Notes under the pieces: model-generated | Told to the model about the DNA's origin: nothing | Seen by the model: the letters and a program-made list of their open reading frames with translations, nothing else | Databases searched by the model: none | Shown: one piece after another, positions 33,901 through 36,695 of the stretch | Numbering within the stretch: the first letter of the stretch is position 1 | Layout: each line of letters opens with the position of its first letter | NCBI GenBank assembly: GCA_016782885.1 | Contig: JADHXQ010000043.1 | Coordinates: 1 to 36,695, forward strand | Origin: Phycisphaerae bacterium | GTDB lineage: Bacteria > Planctomycetota > Phycisphaerae > SM23-33 | DNA length: 36,695 nt | Direction: 5' to 3' | Position numbers and translations under genes: made by a program

Positions 33901-33930
33901 TCCGCACTCCGGGTGCCGGACAAGTGCGGA
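33901..33930 (+). promoter_or_regulatory. leader hairpin before PEP-CTERM gene
   Basis: TCCGCACT / AGTGCGGA (33901-33908 with 33923-33930) encloses CCGG-GTG-CCGG. No T-run follows, so it is not a simple terminator. It ends 39 bases before the ATG. Confidence 0.5.
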
Positions 33931-33969
33931 TAAGGGTAAGAAGAGAAACAGAACAGAAAGGAGCGCATT

Positions 33970-35448
33970 ATGGCAGATCGGAGAGCAAGAGGTGTTGTAG
34001 GGACATTGCGGGCGGCTGTGGTGGTGGTATTCGCGTTTGCATGCTGCCTGCCTGCGGGCGCCGCGACGCGGACGGACGACTTTGCGGATGGAGTGATCGA
34101 TGCATCGTTATGGGTAACCCCGCCCGATATCAGGGACGACTGCGACCTGACGGAAATCAATGGGAGGCTGGAGTTCACGGGCAGCCTCGTACCGTTCAGC
34201 GAGCCGCGAGCCCAGATGGACTCGCAAGCCGTCGGCCATCAGGATCTGGACTGGACGACGATGGTTGACATGTTCATCGACGGAGATAATTCGCAGTATC
34301 CGGGGATCGCAGTGACTGACGGGATCGTGTCGACCGTGGTGGTTCGCCCGTCCGGCGCCGCCAGTCAAGCCAACGGCGAGGACCGTGTCGAGATGAACTT
34401 CGCGTTCCTCGACGTCGGGAACTTCGGGGGCAGCGGATGGGACCACGGTTTGCGTTTCAACGGACGTACGAATGACTCAGACGACCAGGAGATCGTGCTG
34501 ACGGGGCACCCCAGCGCCCTGCAGGTAACGATGAAGCTTGACTACAGCGCTGCCTCACGGACCATCTCCGGCTCGTACGACAGCGGGTCAGGCTTCGTTT
34601 CGCTGGGCACGCCGGTGGATACGTCAGCCTGGGGCATGGCGCCGGAGGAAGTATTCGGGATCAGCGTGGAAGCATCCGCTGGGGGCATGAGCGGAGAGGA
34701 GACGAGCGGTACGTTCCAGATCGACAGCGGGCAATTGTACTTTGACAACTTCAGCATGACCGACGGCGGGGGCATTTCTCCCGGGATCGTCGTTCTTGAC
34801 GACCACTTCGATGGAGATTCCGGAGGTACGCCGGCGGGATGGTCGCTGCTGATGGGTGTGGAAGGTCCCACTGGCGTGGTTGAGTCAGGCAGTAATGTTG
34901 TCATCAACGGCACCCAGGACAATCCCACTGTCATCGCCAGCGACACGACGTTCGACCCCCAGGACGTTGAGACGACCATCCGTGTCGCGATCGATGAGGT
35001 GACTCCCGACGGGAGGGCGTGGACCGCCTTGTTCAGTTCAGACATCTCCACGTTCTTTGCGGTCCAATTGCGCAGCAGCGACGGACGGCTGGAGGTGACG
35101 GGGGGACCGACCTCGCAGTCCGACAGCCATGAGTTGGTACAGCTCTCTTCCTACGACGGCGGGGAGGCGATCCTGACGATCACCCTCGACGCCGACAGCT
35201 TCCGCATCCGGTGCGACGTCGAAGACTACGACTCAGGGAACCTGTTGTTCGCGGACTACTTCCCGACCACGAACTTCACGTTGGCGGACCTTGGTGAGTC
35301 CGTGATGTCCGGCCTCTTCGCCGCGGGCCAGCCGGCCGGCGGGGCATCTTTTGATTGGATAACCGTCACCAGGACTCCCGAGCCGGCCACGATGGGCCTG
35401 CTGGCCTTCGGTGCGACTTTGACGCTTGTACGAAGGCGGCGGAAATAG
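33970..35448 (+). CDS. PEP-CTERM surface protein with two concanavalin-like lobes
   Basis: The 492-residue protein starts with AAAGGAG at good spacing and has a signal peptide (about 1-34, ending 'AGAA'). Two related domains follow, each starting with an Asp-rich strand: 'TDDFADGVIDASLWV' (about 37-250) and 'LDDHFDGDSGGTPAGWSLL' (about 277-460). They look like LamG/concanavalin-type jelly rolls, which often bind sugars. The C-terminus is a PEP-CTERM tail, 'TPEPATMGLLAFGATLTLV' plus 'RRRRK', for exosortase processing. A surface polysaccharide-binding protein is a reasonable inference. Confidence 0.88.
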   Translation: MADRRARGVVGTLRAAVVVVFAFACCLPAGAATRTDDFADGVIDASLWVTPPDIRDDCDLTEINGRLEFTGSLVPFSEPRAQMDSQAVGHQDLDWTTMVDMFIDGDNSQYPGIAVTDGIVSTVVVRPSGAASQANGEDRVEMNFAFLDVGNFGGSGWDHGLRFNGRTNDSDDQEIVLTGHPSALQVTMKLDYSAASRTISGSYDSGSGFVSLGTPVDTSAWGMAPEEVFGISVEASAGGMSGEETSGTFQIDSGQLYFDNFSMTDGGGISPGIVVLDDHFDGDSGGTPAGWSLLMGVEGPTGVVESGSNVVINGTQDNPTVIASDTTFDPQDVETTIRVAIDEVTPDGRAWTALFSSDISTFFAVQLRSSDGRLEVTGGPTSQSDSHELVQLSSYDGGEAILTITLDADSFRIRCDVEDYDSGNLLFADYFPTTNFTLADLGESVMSGLFAAGQPAGGASFDWITVTRTPEPATMGLLAFGATLTLVRRRRK

Positions 35449-35605
35449 AGCCCGCCAACGGCGGATCTCCGACACGTAAGTGGTGAGTAGACAGGCAACG
35501 GCGAGGTCCATTGGGGTTCCGTCTTCGTCTTGCAGACTTCCGTCTTCGTCTTTCAGACTACGCCGTGACAAGTCGCCGTGGCTTACAGCAGGCGTTAAAA
35601 AGAAG

Positions 35606-35634
35606 CGGGGCGGTCTGGTGAACAGACCGCCCCG
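35606..35634 (+). terminator. hairpin terminator after PEP-CTERM gene
   Basis: A perfect 12-bp stem CGGGGCGGTCTG / CAGACCGCCCCG with loop GTGAA, then a short GTTTTC six bases on. It sits 160 bases after the stop codon. Confidence 0.6.
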
Positions 35635-35669
35635 TGAGACGTTTTCAAATCGGCAAATGGCATCGTCGG

Positions 35670-35933
35670 GACCCCGATTACGTTCTCGCCGTAATTTGGA
35701 GCCTGCCTGCGGTAGGCAGGTGCGGTGCCCCGGCACCGCTTTGACATGTCGCGGAGCGACGGTTTGCCCCCCGTAAATTTAATATTTAGCCTGTTGTAAA
35801 TCACGACGAAGCCGCCAGGCGAAGACGGGACCCCGATTACGCTCTGACCCCGACTGCCTACCTTGACCCCGATGCCTCCTTGGACCCCGTTGCCCGTCCG
35901 TGACCCCGTTGCCCCGAACTAAGCCTGACCCCG
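35670..35933. repeat. degenerate GACCCCG repeat array
   Basis: GACCCCG occurs at 35829, 35846, 35865, 35883, 35902 and 35927 (steps of 17-19 bases, the last 25), with an outlying copy at 35670. The block CGGGACCCCGATTACG is repeated exactly at the outlier and at the array start. Non-coding. It resembles 'GGGGTCAGAGCGTAATC' debris that I associate with transposase neighbourhoods. Confidence 0.65.
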
Positions 35934-35960
35934 CGTGACCTTTGAGCTAATACGACAGCG

Positions 35961-36390
35961 CTAGGAAGAGTCGAGTCTGAGAGCCGTTTTTCTTCGGCTG
36001 GCGTAAGACGCCTCATTACGGTACTGATAGTACGCACATCGTTGGATCAGCTCGGCCCATGTGTGAGGCCAGCGTTGCCAAATCTTCCACGCCAGGCAAT
36101 TGGCCGCATCGGCAATCTGCTCCAGCGTTATCTGCGGATTTTTCCCCCCGAAGCCGCTTGGTCTCGCGAGCCAGGAACAACATCGCCATCCGGGACGATA
36201 ATACGTGTTCGTGCATGAAATACTTCCCAGTTTCTTCAATGGACAAGGCCGACGTGTGCAATGCAGACGGAATGCGGTCCTCATCAAACAGTAGGATGGC
36301 ATCTTCGTGCAGGCGTACGGCATTCTCAAACGAGGCGGTTGCGACCCGTCTGATCTGCGAAATGCTGATTCTTTTTTGTCCATATTTCAA
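35961..36390 (-). pseudogene. AbiV-family abortive infection protein, frameshifted
   Basis: The first frame starts at 36390 and gives 'RVATASFENAVRLHEDAILL' and 'SALHTSALSIEETGKYFMHE', the HEPN-like pattern of AbiV phage-defence proteins. At the homopolymer G6A5 (minus strand, plus 36139-36149) sense passes to the +1 frame, 'GKNPQITLEQIADAANCLAW' through 'CAYYQYRNEASYASRRK', ending at 35961. Joined, the product is about 142 residues. AbiV blocks phage growth by acting on translation in Lactococcus. The gene is either broken by one extra base or contains a sequencing error. It has no visible partner gene. Confidence 0.7.
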
Positions 36391-36695
36391 TAACCAAAAT
36401 TAAAATCTGAATAAAGAGATAGTCTATCTATACCCCCTGGCGCCACTATTTTGTCGCGCACCCAGTGGACGGCGGACGGCGGACGGTAGAGGCGAATGAT
36501 TTGGCGGTAATTGGGGGGGCAATGTCCCCCTTTAATTCTATTCGGCGCTTGCGCCTTAGCCCAACCTTCGCACTTTGGGGTCAATCTGTGACGTAAGTCC
36601 TTTGTTTACATTCAAACAGGCCGTAGGTCTTCACTACAGGCCGGGCGTTTTCTCGGCCGGCGAGGGCGGAATCTGTTCGGTGGTGATTCTGGGCG
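36391..36695. other. window edge, no supported gene
   Basis: AT-rich start, then a short GGCGGAC tandem near 36470 and a GGGGGGGCAATGTCCCCC hairpin near 36515. No gene seen. Confidence 0.4.

Noticed and set aside
1..36695. CRISPR array
   Set aside because: No regularly spaced direct repeats of 23-40 bases with unique spacers; the GACCCCG and CAGGTG repeats are too short and degenerate.

Overview
The window looks like the chromosome of a heterotrophic Planctomycetota bacterium, probably Phycisphaerae-like. This is inferred from gene content: three PEP-CTERM surface proteins (one broken), a Tat-type sulfatase, a double ThuA-domain protein, a planctomycete-type GH32 enzyme, HEAT-like modules ending in 'DxEV', several exported proteins with no clear family, and two sigma factors. 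A rubredoxin and a ferredoxin-tailed aldo/keto reductase suggest a low-oxygen or anaerobic lifestyle. There is no rRNA operon, CRISPR array or intact transposase.

Left end (about 200-2860): I read this as a small chromosomal integron. A tyrosine-recombinase remnant of integron-integrase type (2514-2858, +) has lost its middle. Diverging from it are two gene cassettes on the minus strand: a dinJ-yafQ toxin-antitoxin pair (cassette 1822-2460) and a HEAT-like lipoprotein gene (cassette 206-1821). Each ends in an attC-like hairpin (1816-1871 and 200-264). The outer core boxes of each cassette are complementary to its own left boundary (7/7 and 6/7 bases), as expected for real cassettes.

3.2-12.2 kb: mostly single genes for catabolism and regulation: a ThuA-like protein, an exported HEAT plus beta-propeller-like protein, an aldo/keto reductase, a sulfatase, a metallo-beta-lactamase-fold hydrolase, a hotdog thioesterase, a small group II intron scar, and a primary-like sigma-70 factor behind a strong promoter. 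12.2-15.7 kb: a tRNA-Val(UAC) lies between two related inverted-repeat elements, followed by a PEP-CTERM gene with a near-consensus promoter and a folded 260-nt leader, a MetE/UROD-like gene, and another dispersed repeat.

15.7-24.7 kb: a cupin lipoprotein; two tandem paralogous exported proteins built from about six repeated beta modules; a Cof-type HAD phosphatase; and a 945-residue coiled-coil membrane protein. 24.9-27.9 kb is a hisD-hisC-hisB operon, followed by an acidic-tailed rubredoxin. 28.6-31.0 kb is an operon of ECF sigma factor, anti-sigma factor and PDZ protein. 31.2-35.5 kb holds a GH32 enzyme whose usual acid/base Glu is replaced, a frameshifted PEP-CTERM pseudogene and an intact two-lobed PEP-CTERM protein. 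The right end has a GACCCCG repeat array and a frameshifted AbiV-like gene.

Promoters were read by eye as TTGACA/TATAAT-like pairs. Two of them place the start point on the ATG, suggesting leaderless mRNAs.
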